Notes under the pieces: model-generated
The model's database searches: none
The model's input: only the letters and a program-made list of their open reading frames with translations
What the model was told of the DNA's origin: nothing
From: Daphnia carinata
Lineage: Eukaryota; Arthropoda; Branchiopoda; Diplostraca; Daphniidae
Direction of reading: 5' to 3'
Assembly: GCF_022539665.2 (NCBI RefSeq)
Contig: NC_081339.1
Coordinates: 6,758,367-6,822,366 of the forward strand
Length of the DNA stretch: 64,000 bases
Translations under genes and position numbers: made by a program
Part shown: in pieces, positions 38,084 to 48,031 of the stretch
Layout of the letters: the number at the start of each line of letters is the position of its first letter
Numbering within the stretch: position 1 is the stretch's first letter

Positions 38084-40398
38084 ATGAAAACAGTTGAGGA
38101 ACTATGGAGGTAAGAGCTTTGTTTATGTATTGAAACTAATTCTTCATTTTGGTCTATGGAAACAGTACTATTGTCTTCTTCGAAGAGGCTGTTGCCTTTA
38201 AAATTATGCTTTCTAAACTATTTTTAAAGCAAAACTTGTAGTTTTTCACAATATGCTAGCAGTAGGGACATTATTGTGCTCACACATATCTCCTTTGTTG
38301 TTGCAGAGAGGCAGGGGACATCAGATCAACTATGCCCGATATCCTTGATGTGACAAATGATTCTCATTCTAGCTTTCTCTATATTTTGCGCAATTTGTAC
38401 AAAGACATTATGTTGACTAACCTGGACTATGCACTTGACAAAAAAGTTGAACAAGATTTGTGGAATGTGTGTTTCAAAGTTCCCATCTCCGAACTGCAGC
38501 CAAAGCAAGGCAAGAAAACTGGCAATCCAATCCTGAAGTTGTTCTTGGAAGGAGCTGCTGGGTTTTACATGTTACTCCTTCAAGAAATATGTGCCCAATG
38601 CGACACAAACCCGTCCTTATGTAAGAGAAACGCCCAGCTAGGCATCTTCCATGGTCCATCATACACCCTCCAGCCGAAGAATGAATCAATTCTTTACATT
38701 TGTCAACATTGCCTGATCCATTTGGGAGACCTGGCTCGCTACAGAAATTTATTGGGGGAAGCCGAAGGTTACTACAAACAAGCCATCAATGTTGAAGCCT
38801 CCAGTGGCCATCCGTACAACCAACTTGCGCTTCTTGTATCGGCTCGTGGAGACATGTTGTCCACCCTTTTCTATTACGTCCGAAGCCTAGCTCTCAAGCA
38901 TCCATTTCCACCAGCCAGAATCAATCTTGATAAGCTTCTAAAGAAGCTGTCGCTTCAAATGTCAACATACCAAAAGACACGTGGAGGTCGTTTGAGCGCA
39001 GAAGAGTTTCTCGTCGCTTTCCTCAAGCTACAAGGACAAATCGGACTTTGTTGCGACCTCGATCAAGCTGAACAGACTGTTAATCTTCTAACACTGACTT
39101 GGCCATCACTTGTAGCAACGGAAGCTCTAACTCCAACACAGTTGATTCGCATGTTGACCATCACCATCTATTCCGTTGGTCGATGCACTGGTGCCTCAGC
39201 CACCGACGCGCAAAAGAGGTCACTTCAGTTGGCTATCGATGTTGCTTTCTCTGTTTTCAATGCCTGCCTCACAGCGTGCTGTTCCCTGCCTGATGAACAA
39301 CTACCCAACTCCAGATACTTGTGCGTTATCAAACTTGTTCTCGATTGGTTCTTTGCCCAGCCGGAATTACTCACCAAAATTAAGCGCGGTCATCTCTGGT
39401 CATCGACAGCCAAGTTACTTAATCAGCTTCAAATATGTTTTGCTTCTAACGGTTCGTTCACTGTAGAAGATGACGGAAAGCCTCTTCCGGAAGATCTTGA
39501 CTTATTGGAGTTTGCACCACTTCGCCGCAGTGCCAAATGGCCTTCAACGCAAGTGACGCAAGGAGATGAGAATCGAGTTCGTGCCGCAAGAATCGTTCAG
39601 CGAGGGAAGTGGTTAGCCGAACAACAACCTGGCTGTTTGGCATTATCACAGCAAAATGATGGATCTCCTGAATGGCTGTTCACAAGTCTGAGAACGGATG
39701 AGTCACCTGTTGATAAAATGATAGAGAACTTGTCAATCGAACCGGTAAAGGAAATCAAAATCTTAGCCAGACCTCCTCAGCGTAACGTGGCGCTTACAGC
39801 TATACTCAGACAAAAAGTCGAGGATGATTTGATTCCGCCCCCCACGAAGGAAGACTCCACTAATAAGCAGGTGACATTTCAACATACACTGGCTCCTCCT
39901 CTTCCCCCCGTTAAGCAATCTAGCAGCAGCACCCTTTACTCGAGACCATCTTTACCTCCCCGTTTGGAACGTCTTAAGGCCGAGCAAAAAGAACGAGAAC
40001 AATTGAATAACAATTTTGGAGGAATGTACTCAAGTTTTGGCGCTACAACTGATTTACCAGATTTGTCTATTCCGCCTCCGACGGTCCCACCGCCCGGTTT
40101 GGGTTTCCCTCCGCCACCTGCAGCCTGGGCAATGGCTGGCAACCTCCCTCCACCACCGTCTTCTATTGTACCTCCATATAGTTTGTTCAACTCGACAGCT
40201 CCGTGGCATCCCGTTCAGTTACCTAGTTTCCCAATCAATAACGTAATCAACCCGAACGAGCAGCAACAGCGGACAATGCAGCATCAGTTAGGTCCTGCTT
40301 CTTTGTGGAGTGGTCCTGGTCCTTCTCCCCTTGAACGACTACTAGAGCAGCAAAAAGCGGCGGCAATGAGGGGTGGCTCTTCACCTACTAAAAAATGA
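38084..40398 (+). CDS. Smg7: SMG7-like nonsense-mediated decay factor (EST1 family, 14-3-3-like TPR domain)
   Basis: Binds phosphorylated UPF1 and recruits decay enzymes in nonsense-mediated mRNA decay. Exon 1 (38084-38109) encodes MKTVEELWR and joins a single large exon (38307-40398), 705 residues in total. The N-terminal 14-3-3-like fold has LWNVCFKVPISELQ and LKLFLEGAAGFYMLLLQEIC; the EST1 TPR signature follows: CLIHLGDLARYRNLLGEAEG, YYKQAINVEASSGHPYNQLA and FYYVRSLALKHPFPPARINL. The C-terminal third is proline-rich (PPPTVPPPGLGFPPPP and more), as in SMG7, and there is no PIN domain, which argues against SMG5 and SMG6. An almost intronless gene is unusual beside its intron-rich neighbours. 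Confidence 0.9.
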
Positions 40399-40740
40399 TA
40401 TCCATTCCTTAGAAAACAGCCTTTTCTGTGTGCGCTAAATTCTGTGTATGCTTTTTGACACTGTGATCACACTTCGTAAATAACAGAAATTTCTTACCCA
40501 AATTCTTGTTTTGTTCAATTATTGATCGATCCCTACCAGATGGCTGGCGCTGCTGTGAAGTTGGGTCTGGTCTAGCAGACAGAACATTGGCGACCAGACA
40601 CGTAACGATATAACCAAAAGTCAAATTCGGTCTTACGTCGAAATCTGGTTTAACAAGTTTTGGTCCAATCCTGGCATAACGCCATTGAAAACTCGACTCA
40701 TTTTGCAACTAGTATTAGAACTTGATTTATACCTAAAGCG

Positions 40741-42173
40741 ATGGCGGATCAACCCAATCTGAGTCGAGAAGGGCTCCAGAAACTTGAATTTGTTGGTCGT
40801 CAGGGAGATCAACTGGTCTACAAAGGGGCTAGTAAGTAAATTTGTTAGTTTTAAAGTCATTGCTTGTTTAAAGTTTAGTTTGAGTTTTAATAGATTTCTT
40901 TGTACTCTTTAAGATCGGAAGGTAATAATGCTGGATGTTCAAACAGTCAACCGGTTGGGAACACCCAGTCGACCAAGGAAAAGAAGCAATCCATCTCGGT
41001 ATTCTGAAGAAGGTCAGTGTTGACTTGTGAGATTTGCATTCGGTCATGATGTTCACATTATGGTATAGTTAAACAGAACACAAGAACTTCAGTGGTCATT
41101 TATGGTATTTTTGCAGAATCAAGTTTTTACTAAAAGCCTTATTGTCTCAGATGATCATGCAATCAAGTGCTTTCAAAGTTAGTTACCTTATTTAGTTTAT
41201 CTTATTTGCTGCAGATGTTTGGAGTGGAAACCGATCTTCAGACAAGACTCAAGACAAATTAGCCACTGCCAAACTGATAGATATCCTAAAAAACTATCAA
41301 GAAAATGGTGAGTTATTCACTAACAAAAAGATGAGAAAAAAAGAAGTGTGGGTTGCAATAGCTTCACAGCTCATGGCTGAAGGTTTCCATTTCCGTAACA
41401 AAGAGAGCGCCTGGGAGAAAGTCAGTCAAAAGTGGCGCAACATGGAGCGCACTTATCGGATGCACATACAAAGCATTCGTAACAAAGGGTTAGCTCCAGG
41501 TGCGGCAACCATGGAGTTCTTCGATGATCTACACGAACTCCTTGCTGGAAAGTACCACACAGAGTCGATGCTAATATCGGACAGCTCATCAGGTTTCGAT
41601 TCCGGCCCCCCAAATCAGAACGATGGCGACGATACCCAACAATCTGCAGAGATGACGAATGAAGAGCTTCTTGAATTTTACTACGAGGAGCAGCTACAGC
41701 GAGAAGACTCAAATGTGACAACCGAAGTAGGACCGCCTCCTATGGAGGCAGAATTGTGTGATACTTACATCGAAGATGAATTACCGCCATCGCCCACTTT
41801 CTCCGACAACAAAGATCTAGTCTTCTCCTCCTCAGATCAGGAAATTAGCATATCACGTGATCCTCACACCGCCGGAGTTAAAGATCCCGTCCTTCGCCTT
41901 TTACTGGAAATGAGGGCTCAAGAACGCGCACACTTTCGCGAAGACCGACGTGAACGGCTGAAAATGCAGCGAGATATTTTCGATTTTCACCGTGATTTGG
42001 TCCACTTGCTCAATCAACATCATCAAGAACGAATGGAAGTCATGCACAACCTCATCGCAGCCATCGGCGGAGCATCTACTGTCAAACAGACCAACAATGT
42101 CATACCCAATGGCGATCATAAAGACGACATTAACTTACCGCGCAGCTCCTCCCGTCACAGCCACCTCTCCTAG
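40741..42173 (+). CDS. Myb/SANT-like DNA-binding domain protein
   Basis: Putative nuclear DNA-binding protein of 382 residues in three exons (40741-40831, 40914-41012, 41215-42173). After MADQPNLSREGLQKLEFVGR and a basic PSRPRKRSNPSRYSEE stretch there is one Myb/SANT-like (trihelix-type) domain with the expected tryptophans: ATAKLIDILKNYQEN, KKEVWVAIASQLMAEGFHF, SAWEKVSQKWRNMERTY. An acidic, Ser-rich middle (DELPPSPTFSDN) precedes a charged helical C-terminus, RAQERAHFREDRRERLKMQR and DFHRDLVHLLNQHHQERMEV, which probably oligomerises. Such one-domain proteins are often derived from transposon-encoded DNA-binding proteins, but no transposon remnant is seen here. Target and function unknown. 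Confidence 0.85.
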
Positions 42174-42690
42174 AGATCAACGACTCTAGAAAAAAAAAAA
42201 AAATGAATTCAGGCAAAGACCAAATAATTAAAGAAAGGCTTCAGTTCTTTCAAGTCTAATATAAACCTTATTTTTTTGTTTGTTGAATTGGACCTCTATA
42301 TTACTAGATCGTATCGTTACGACCAATACAAATTCCTTTGTTCAGATTCGATCTTTTCCTTTAAAGTTATATTCGACCAGAGCGGATTTTGACCCTGAAA
42401 TTCGAATCGTTTTATTGGCATATTAGAACTGTCATAAATGATGATACAGCAGAAGTGATATCATTCTTACCTTTTTTCTTGCTGGTCACTGACTGCCTTC
42501 TTTCACTAAAGCATCATGTCGTAAACGTTGACGGCCACATTCAAACGGATATAAAAGAGATATGATTCTGTCTGGAATCGTCAGAGCGTTTCTTGTCGTC
42601 ACTCGAAAACCTCATCGCAGTAAGTTGAATCTTTCTTCCTTCTAAGCAATTTTTCTGTACCAATCTTTACATTGTTCTTTTTCTAGGAAA
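42174..42690. promoter_or_regulatory. Promoter and 5' UTR exon of the secreted protein gene at 42691
   Basis: GATATAAAAG at 42548-42557 is a TATA box. A non-coding exon would start near 42580 and end at the GTAAGT donor at 42620; the acceptor TTTTTCTAG lies at about 42686, just before the ATG at 42691. The rest is 3' flank of the Myb/SANT gene. Confidence 0.6.
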
Positions 42691-43155
42691 ATGATCAAAC
42701 TGGCCATTTTACTCGTTTGCGTTGTACACGTTTACGCCAAACTCCAACGTCCAGGTTTCTACATTCCGGCGGAATACAACCAGTATGAAGAACTCAGCCC
42801 GTACCACGTTCGTGTTATGCAGCCTCTCCTTCGTCCAGCCAACGGGTTCCCTACGATGGCGACCAATACAATTCGCAATCCTTCCTACCCAACTTTCGTT
42901 CGGTTGCCTTCAATGCCCAACAGACGTCAATTCCGGTTTCCGGCAGGTGGCTATTATCTTCTACCAGCCAATGCAGTTGGCAGCAGACATGATTTCCCCA
43001 TCAACGCGGCGCAGAAGCTCTTCCAACCGATAGCTTTACCATTAACTGTAGGTCCGCAGACACGTCCGTCTATTGTTGCTACTGAAGACGATGGTGAATG
43101 CCAAGATGAGTCGCCCGCCATCTCTCCGATCAAAGACGTTTCGCAGATAAACTGA
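42691..43155 (+). CDS. Small secreted protein, unknown function
   Basis: A 154-residue protein in one coding exon. MIKLAILLVCVVHVYA is a clear signal peptide. The mature part is rich in Pro, Arg, Tyr and Asn (RPGFYIPAEYNQYEELSPYH, RQFRFPAGGYYLLPANAVG) and ends in an acidic tail, EDDGECQDESPAISPIKD, with a single Cys. I recognise no domain. Composition resembles cuticle-associated or extracellular structural proteins of arthropods, but that is only inference. It has its own TATA box and a 5' UTR intron, an architecture shared with the secreted genes from 46 kb on, though it lacks their RRKR site and Thr/Val segments. Confidence 0.78.
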   Translation: MIKLAILLVCVVHVYAKLQRPGFYIPAEYNQYEELSPYHVRVMQPLLRPANGFPTMATNTIRNPSYPTFVRLPSMPNRRQFRFPAGGYYLLPANAVGSRHDFPINAAQKLFQPIALPLTVGPQTRPSIVATEDDGECQDESPAISPIKDVSQIN

Positions 43156-43694
43156 TTACAGGACGAAATAGTTTAAGAATAATAATTCATTTGAAATTAA
43201 CGTGGTTACTTACGGTAAATCGGGCATTGTTGGATATTTGACATGGGGTTGCTCAATCAGCAAAAATACACTTTATTTAAAAACCGAAATCACATTTTGA
43301 ATTGCCTTGCCGTATCGAAAAGGCTCGTGGGGAAAAATAAGCACTGAGTTTGGTCTCACGAGGTAAACCTTCTTTGTCTTGCCTGCAAATATGCAATTTT
43401 AAACATACACAACAAAATTGACTTGATATTAAGAAACCCAGGAAGTTTGTCCTGGCGGTACATGTGTGCCTAAATGGCCGATTCGTTTTCCATGTACACA
43501 GGAAACGCGACCGACGAGTCATTGTACTTTTTTGGTTAAAAGAAGACGGCTGGTGCGAAGGATATTTTAAAAAAGAAAGGTCAAAGACCGGTGCCTTCAA
43601 CCTTGAAGATATCACTTTCATCACTAAAGTCACATTAAGATGAGCCTCTAATAAATCGTTGTTAATGGCTATGAATTGGGCACTTAAGAGTTTA
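43156..43694. other. Convergent intergenic region
   Basis: 3' flanks of the secreted protein gene (+) and MITD1 (-). The 158-codon minus-strand open frame overlapping 43277-43753 lies mostly in the MITD1 3' UTR, has no recognisable motif, and is not called. Confidence 0.5.
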
Positions 43695-44712
43695 TCACTT
43701 GTTCGAAACCGATCGAACTTTGCTACTGTGAAAAATGTCAACTGTTGTAGCATGGCATGGCCTCAAGTCATAATCACAGTAGCCAAGGGAGAATTTACCT
43801 TCAGGTGGACGGAAATAGTCCAGTCCGCGACCAATCTTTATGATCCAACCATTGTCTAACCTGTGGACGAGATAAATTTGTTTTCAATTCTTTTAGATGT
43901 GCAATCATAAAATTTAGAGCAAGACGCAAAACCTGATTTCTCGATCATGGAGAGTGTTTGAATATTCAACTGTGAGCACAACTTTGCGTTTAGCTAAACT
44001 TTGCTTCAGTTCATCCAGCATATCTTGTTGATTACCGGATTCTTTTCCCGTCAGTAAAAATATACTTTGCAAGTTTCGGCAACTTCCAACTAAAAGTTCA
44101 CTAAGTCTTAACAGGTTGTATACCTATAACACAATTCAATTAAATGAAACCATGAAAAATGAGGTGCATAAAACAACGATGTCATTTAGGAAACCAACCT
44201 GGTGAGTGCTACGAACGTAAGGATCTTCAATCTCCACTTTTGTGACATATTCATCAAGGAACCTTCCCAGGACTTTTTGATAGCTATGTCCAGTTGAATT
44301 GGCACTGATTTCAATCTTCTCGTGGTATTTGCCTGCTTCTTTCTCATTTTCGATATGCTTCTTCAAAAACTCTGCCTAGAAGAAAGGAACAAAAAAAACT
44401 GTAGCCCACATGGTATCAAATAACTCTAAGGTAACTAGAATACCCTGCTCATATAACTTTTGGCTCTTTTTCTTAGTTCAGTCCTCCTGTTTTCATCTTG
44501 TCCTGTGATAAAATACATAAGAAGAGTGCAGCATGGAAAACATTTTATGAACTTGTTGGATTTATACCATTAGCTTTAATGGCTTCCATCAGCAGTTGCA
44601 GGCCTTCCTGATAGTACACCAGAGATTCAGTAAATCTTCTTGCTGTGTCCAGCTCCACAGCCCGTTTCAGGACAGATGCAGCTGCTTTTTCTGCCACTGG
44701 GTCTCCCGCCAT
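43695..44712 (-). CDS. MITD1: MIT domain-containing protein 1 (MITD1)
   Basis: ESCRT-III-associated protein that helps complete cytokinesis. The N-terminal MIT domain reads [20 protein letters not shown], then [40 protein letters not shown]. The C-terminal PLD-like domain has [75 protein letters not shown] and [20 protein letters not shown], then [20 protein letters not shown] and IFHSSKV. It ends VRSVSNK. This order of MIT plus PLD-like domain occurs in MITD1 only. Roughly six exons, about 250 residues, as in human MITD1 (249). The start ATG is the first in frame and matches the family. Confidence 0.93.
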
Positions 44713-46306
44713 AATAAAGCCCTAGAAACAAATCAACGCACGGCCGTAAAACTTTCAGAGCGACACGGCAACAAAACATGATCGTAACATTAAAAAAAAA
44801 AAAGTACAGGATTTTCAAATACCTGAATGTACTAAAAATAAGCCTTGTAATTTCCCGTCTTTTAATGACCTAAATATTTTCAAGAGGCCGACGAAGATAT
44901 GGGAAACGTTTTATTACTAAAGCCAGGTTTTCATTCCTCAACGGTAAATTAGTTCAAAATATTTTTCTTTACACATGTGTGTGGTAAAAAACAGGGTCTG
45001 ATGTATGGCAGTAACTTGTTGTGACAATCTTATTGGCGCACAATGATGCAAGAGCCATCTGGCTATCAGATTTAACACAATAATTTCTGCCGGAAAATAA
45101 AATTCCTAGCATGAGTTTGTAATTACGCAAATTATTATATTAATTCATCATATTAATTCATCATATTAATTCATCATATTAAATCATCATATTAAATCAT
45201 CATATAAATTATTATGAGACTAAGGCTAAAAAAGAACGAAGATACAGTGCATACGGCGAACTGAGCAGACTAAGTTTCTTAGCTTGAAAGTAATTAAACA
45301 TCGCGTTACGAAGATGTATGGAACGTAGGTGTGGAAGAGAGAAGCACATATTTACTCGTTTATATTTTGCATTTCCGGGTGAATACAAAATATTAACGCT
45401 GGGTAAGATCGTGCCCATAAAATGCCTTGCATTTTAAAAAAACATAATGCCAGCGATGACCAGCATTCTCTCTCGCTACTAGCAACACAGGGCGGAGTAT
45501 TAATAATACCGAAGAAGGTAATAGTTAAATAGATGAATGCAAAAAAGATTAGCATCTGACGGCTCGCATTATTCACTCTTTTTTTCCCACTCGATACGTG
45601 ATTGCCAGGTGTTGGCTGCACCTCGTCTGACCAGGTCAACACGAAATGCGTCAAAATAACACACCTACCGTACTGTATATCGACGTTAATACATGTATTT
45701 AGACGGTCCATACTTCTGTGGCTAAGCAGAATACGAGGAATGAATTATTTTCACAATGCTTAGTCAACAGACCACTCTCTGGGAAACGGTGCACAGTAAT
45801 TACACCAATGCCCAACTTGGAAAAAAGACGGCCAACTGGAAGCCGTAACAACGGTGACAATGGCAATTAGCACAGTTTCTTGTTTGTTATTATTCCTTGC
45901 TGTTCAACGAGGTTAATTGAATCATCAACTTTGGTTCGTCTCCTTCCACTGGCGCAAACGAATGGCAGAGAAAAGTAAACATAGTAAACTAAGGCTTGAT
46001 GAAAAAATCCCACGACATTATGTCCATCAGTTGTCGGCTCTATGTTTAACGCGGGAGTGTTCCAGCTTTAAATGGCAAAATTCTGAACGTAATTCATTGA
46101 GCTGGTTCAATATTGGGTTAACGCTGTTAATCAAATATGGACTTTGCCAAACAAAACCACTAATAGCACTTCAATATTGCAGAGCGATCGACCCAACGGC
46201 TGGATTTCCTTCAAAAGTCAGAGTTCACGCACGGGAAATGTTCCATTGAAGATCGGACAGTCCGATCGAGTAGAACTCGTCCAGCCCAAACGAAAAATTA
46301 AAAAAA
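44713..46306. other. Intergenic region with a short tandem repeat
   Basis: About 1.6 kb without a supported gene. It holds the MITD1 promoter, a 13-bp tandem repeat (45139-45203) and open frames at 45352-45711 (-) and 45917-46249 (+) that have no recognisable domain. Confidence 0.45.
45139..45203. repeat. Five-copy 13-bp tandem repeat
   Basis: ATTAATTCATCAT is repeated five times head to tail; the first three copies are identical and the last two carry one T-to-A change each at the same position, so the change was duplicated with the unit. Confidence 0.9.
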
Positions 46307-47050
46307 ATGTTGCGATCGACTGTCTTCCTTTTGGCACTGATCTCCCTTTGTTCTGGGCAGCCTGGAAGTGCACGTTACAGCTACTTCAATCAATTTCAAG
46401 TACGTACTTTCTTTTCTTCTTCTCATTCGTTATTATTCAAATTAACAGTGAAAATTGAAGGCAGGTAAACCTTCACCAGCTTTGGGAAGGTTTTTCTTTC
46501 CGTTCAGACCGTACACGCTCCCATTTGGGCCGTTTTACTTGCCGGACTTGATTCCAACGTCCATCATCACGGTGACCCAGGTCGTGCCGACAACTTTCAC
46601 CAGGACCGTCGATGCTTATTGCATAGACGGAGCGACTTCTGTTTGCTCTGTTCGTCGAAAGAGAGCTGTGCTGGAAGAAGACCAGCTGGTCTACGTCAAT
46701 GGCCAGCCGTTCCAGCCGTCAGAGGTTTCCAGGTACGAATACATAAACGATAAAGTTGAGCTGAAAATCAATGGCCCGAACGAGCAACTGTTAAACGCAG
46801 AATGTTAGCAACGGAAATGCCGATGGACTCGCGCGTTCCAGCAGCGACTGCCTTACTGGATGCTTCGATGACATCACCCGAAGAGACGGCACGTGAAGGT
46901 CGTGCGAAACAGGGCCAGTGGTATTTCGCCACCACGACCACTGTTACGATGACAGCTGTCACTGTCGTCAACTCAACCAACGCTGAAATCATTCCAATTT
47001 CAATCGCCGGATGCATTCCGGCTTGTTTAACTACTTTAGCGCTATGTTAG
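46307..47050 (+). CDS. Secreted Thr/Val-rich protein with RRKR site (short family member)
   Basis: Unrecognised secreted protein of 204 residues in three exons (46307-46399, 46461-46732, 46801-47050). Signal peptide MLRSTVFLLALISLCSG. A first Thr/Val segment (TSIITVTQVVPTTFTRTVDA) is followed by YC and C pairs and the basic site CSVRRKRAVLEEDQLVYV, a likely furin site. A phase-2 intron comes straight after PSEVSR. The second exon half ends with another segment, ATTTTVTMTAVTVV, then IAGCIPACLTTLALC. The same order occurs in the next gene and, more distantly, in the genes at 58322 and 61980. The exon 2 start is set by the only phase-compatible acceptor (TTGAAG before GCAGGT). It may be an extracellular matrix, cuticle or mucus component; function is not known. 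Confidence 0.8.
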
Positions 47051-48031
47051 AATCGTCGGGCTTTTATATGTCAACATATGTTACGCTGAAAACTAATAAA
47101 TTATTACAATACACAAGAATGAAACTAATGGAATGATCGTTGTCGTCAATTTTTTAAAATGAAATGTTAAACATGAAACTCACGTCCTCATTTGATGGGG
47201 AACGGATGGCCGGATGTCCGAGGTAGGCCGCCTACTTATGCAAATGGAAAATCCCACGATGACGCTGCTGTTGCAACCGACCGAGCTGGACATACATATG
47301 CAAAACAATCAAGTCATTGTTCAACCTCTGCATGAGTGAGAGAAGGCCCAAAGACAATAGAAGCTATTAATAGAAGTCTTAATGCATTTTCAAAAGCAGG
47401 TTACTTTAAAACACGAAAGAAAAAAAATTTGAACCGAAATGATCGTTCATTAAAAATGTCAGCGTGAATATTCACGTGAAAAATGAAGGAAACAATTGGC
47501 GGTTTTAGTGCACACGAGTCTGGTCAACGTTTGATGTTTTAAATAAATCTCTTTTACCTGTTATCTCTTTAGTTGAATAAATATCAATACGTGTAGCGAG
47601 ATAATTGATTTACCTAGAAACCAAGGTCTTTTTTCAACACACGATTCCGCTCACGTTCAAATAGAGACGTGGTGCCATGTTTGTTCGTTTCAAACATTTC
47701 CCCCATATTGCAAGATGGATATTCCGTTGGTTCATCCAGATCAATATTTGAACACGTCTTTTTCTAGTTCAAACAAGTGAGAGTTTTAAAAATCAAAATG
47801 TTGGATCATTTACCAACCTTGAAAAGCGAAGAGAGTCCCGACTATATAAACCATCCCTGGAACTCTTTCAACTCATTCAGTGATACCCAGCATCGAAGCA
47901 GCTCATTACCATCACAAATTTCAAAAAAGATATTCATCTTTTCTGAATACATCCATTAAAAAAAAAAAAGTACATTTTTCTAATTAAATTAATGTAATTC
48001 ACCTTTCGTAATCCTTCATTCCAAATCGCAG
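47051..48031. promoter_or_regulatory. Intergenic region with TATA box for the 48032 gene
   Basis: TATATAAA at 47843-47850 predicts a transcription start near 47875 and a non-coding first exon. The ATG at 48032 follows an acceptor (AAATCGCAG) directly, so the 5' UTR is probably spliced. No coding exon is otherwise seen. Confidence 0.55.

Noticed and set aside
43277-43753. 158-codon minus-strand open frame
   Set aside because: It overlaps the 3' end of MITD1 in another frame, has no motif and no start context; best explained as UTR sequence.
46802-47016. Minus-strand open frame MHPAIEIGMISALVELTTV...
   Set aside because: Antisense shadow of exon 3 of the secreted gene at 46307, whose frame is supported by splicing and by its paralogue.
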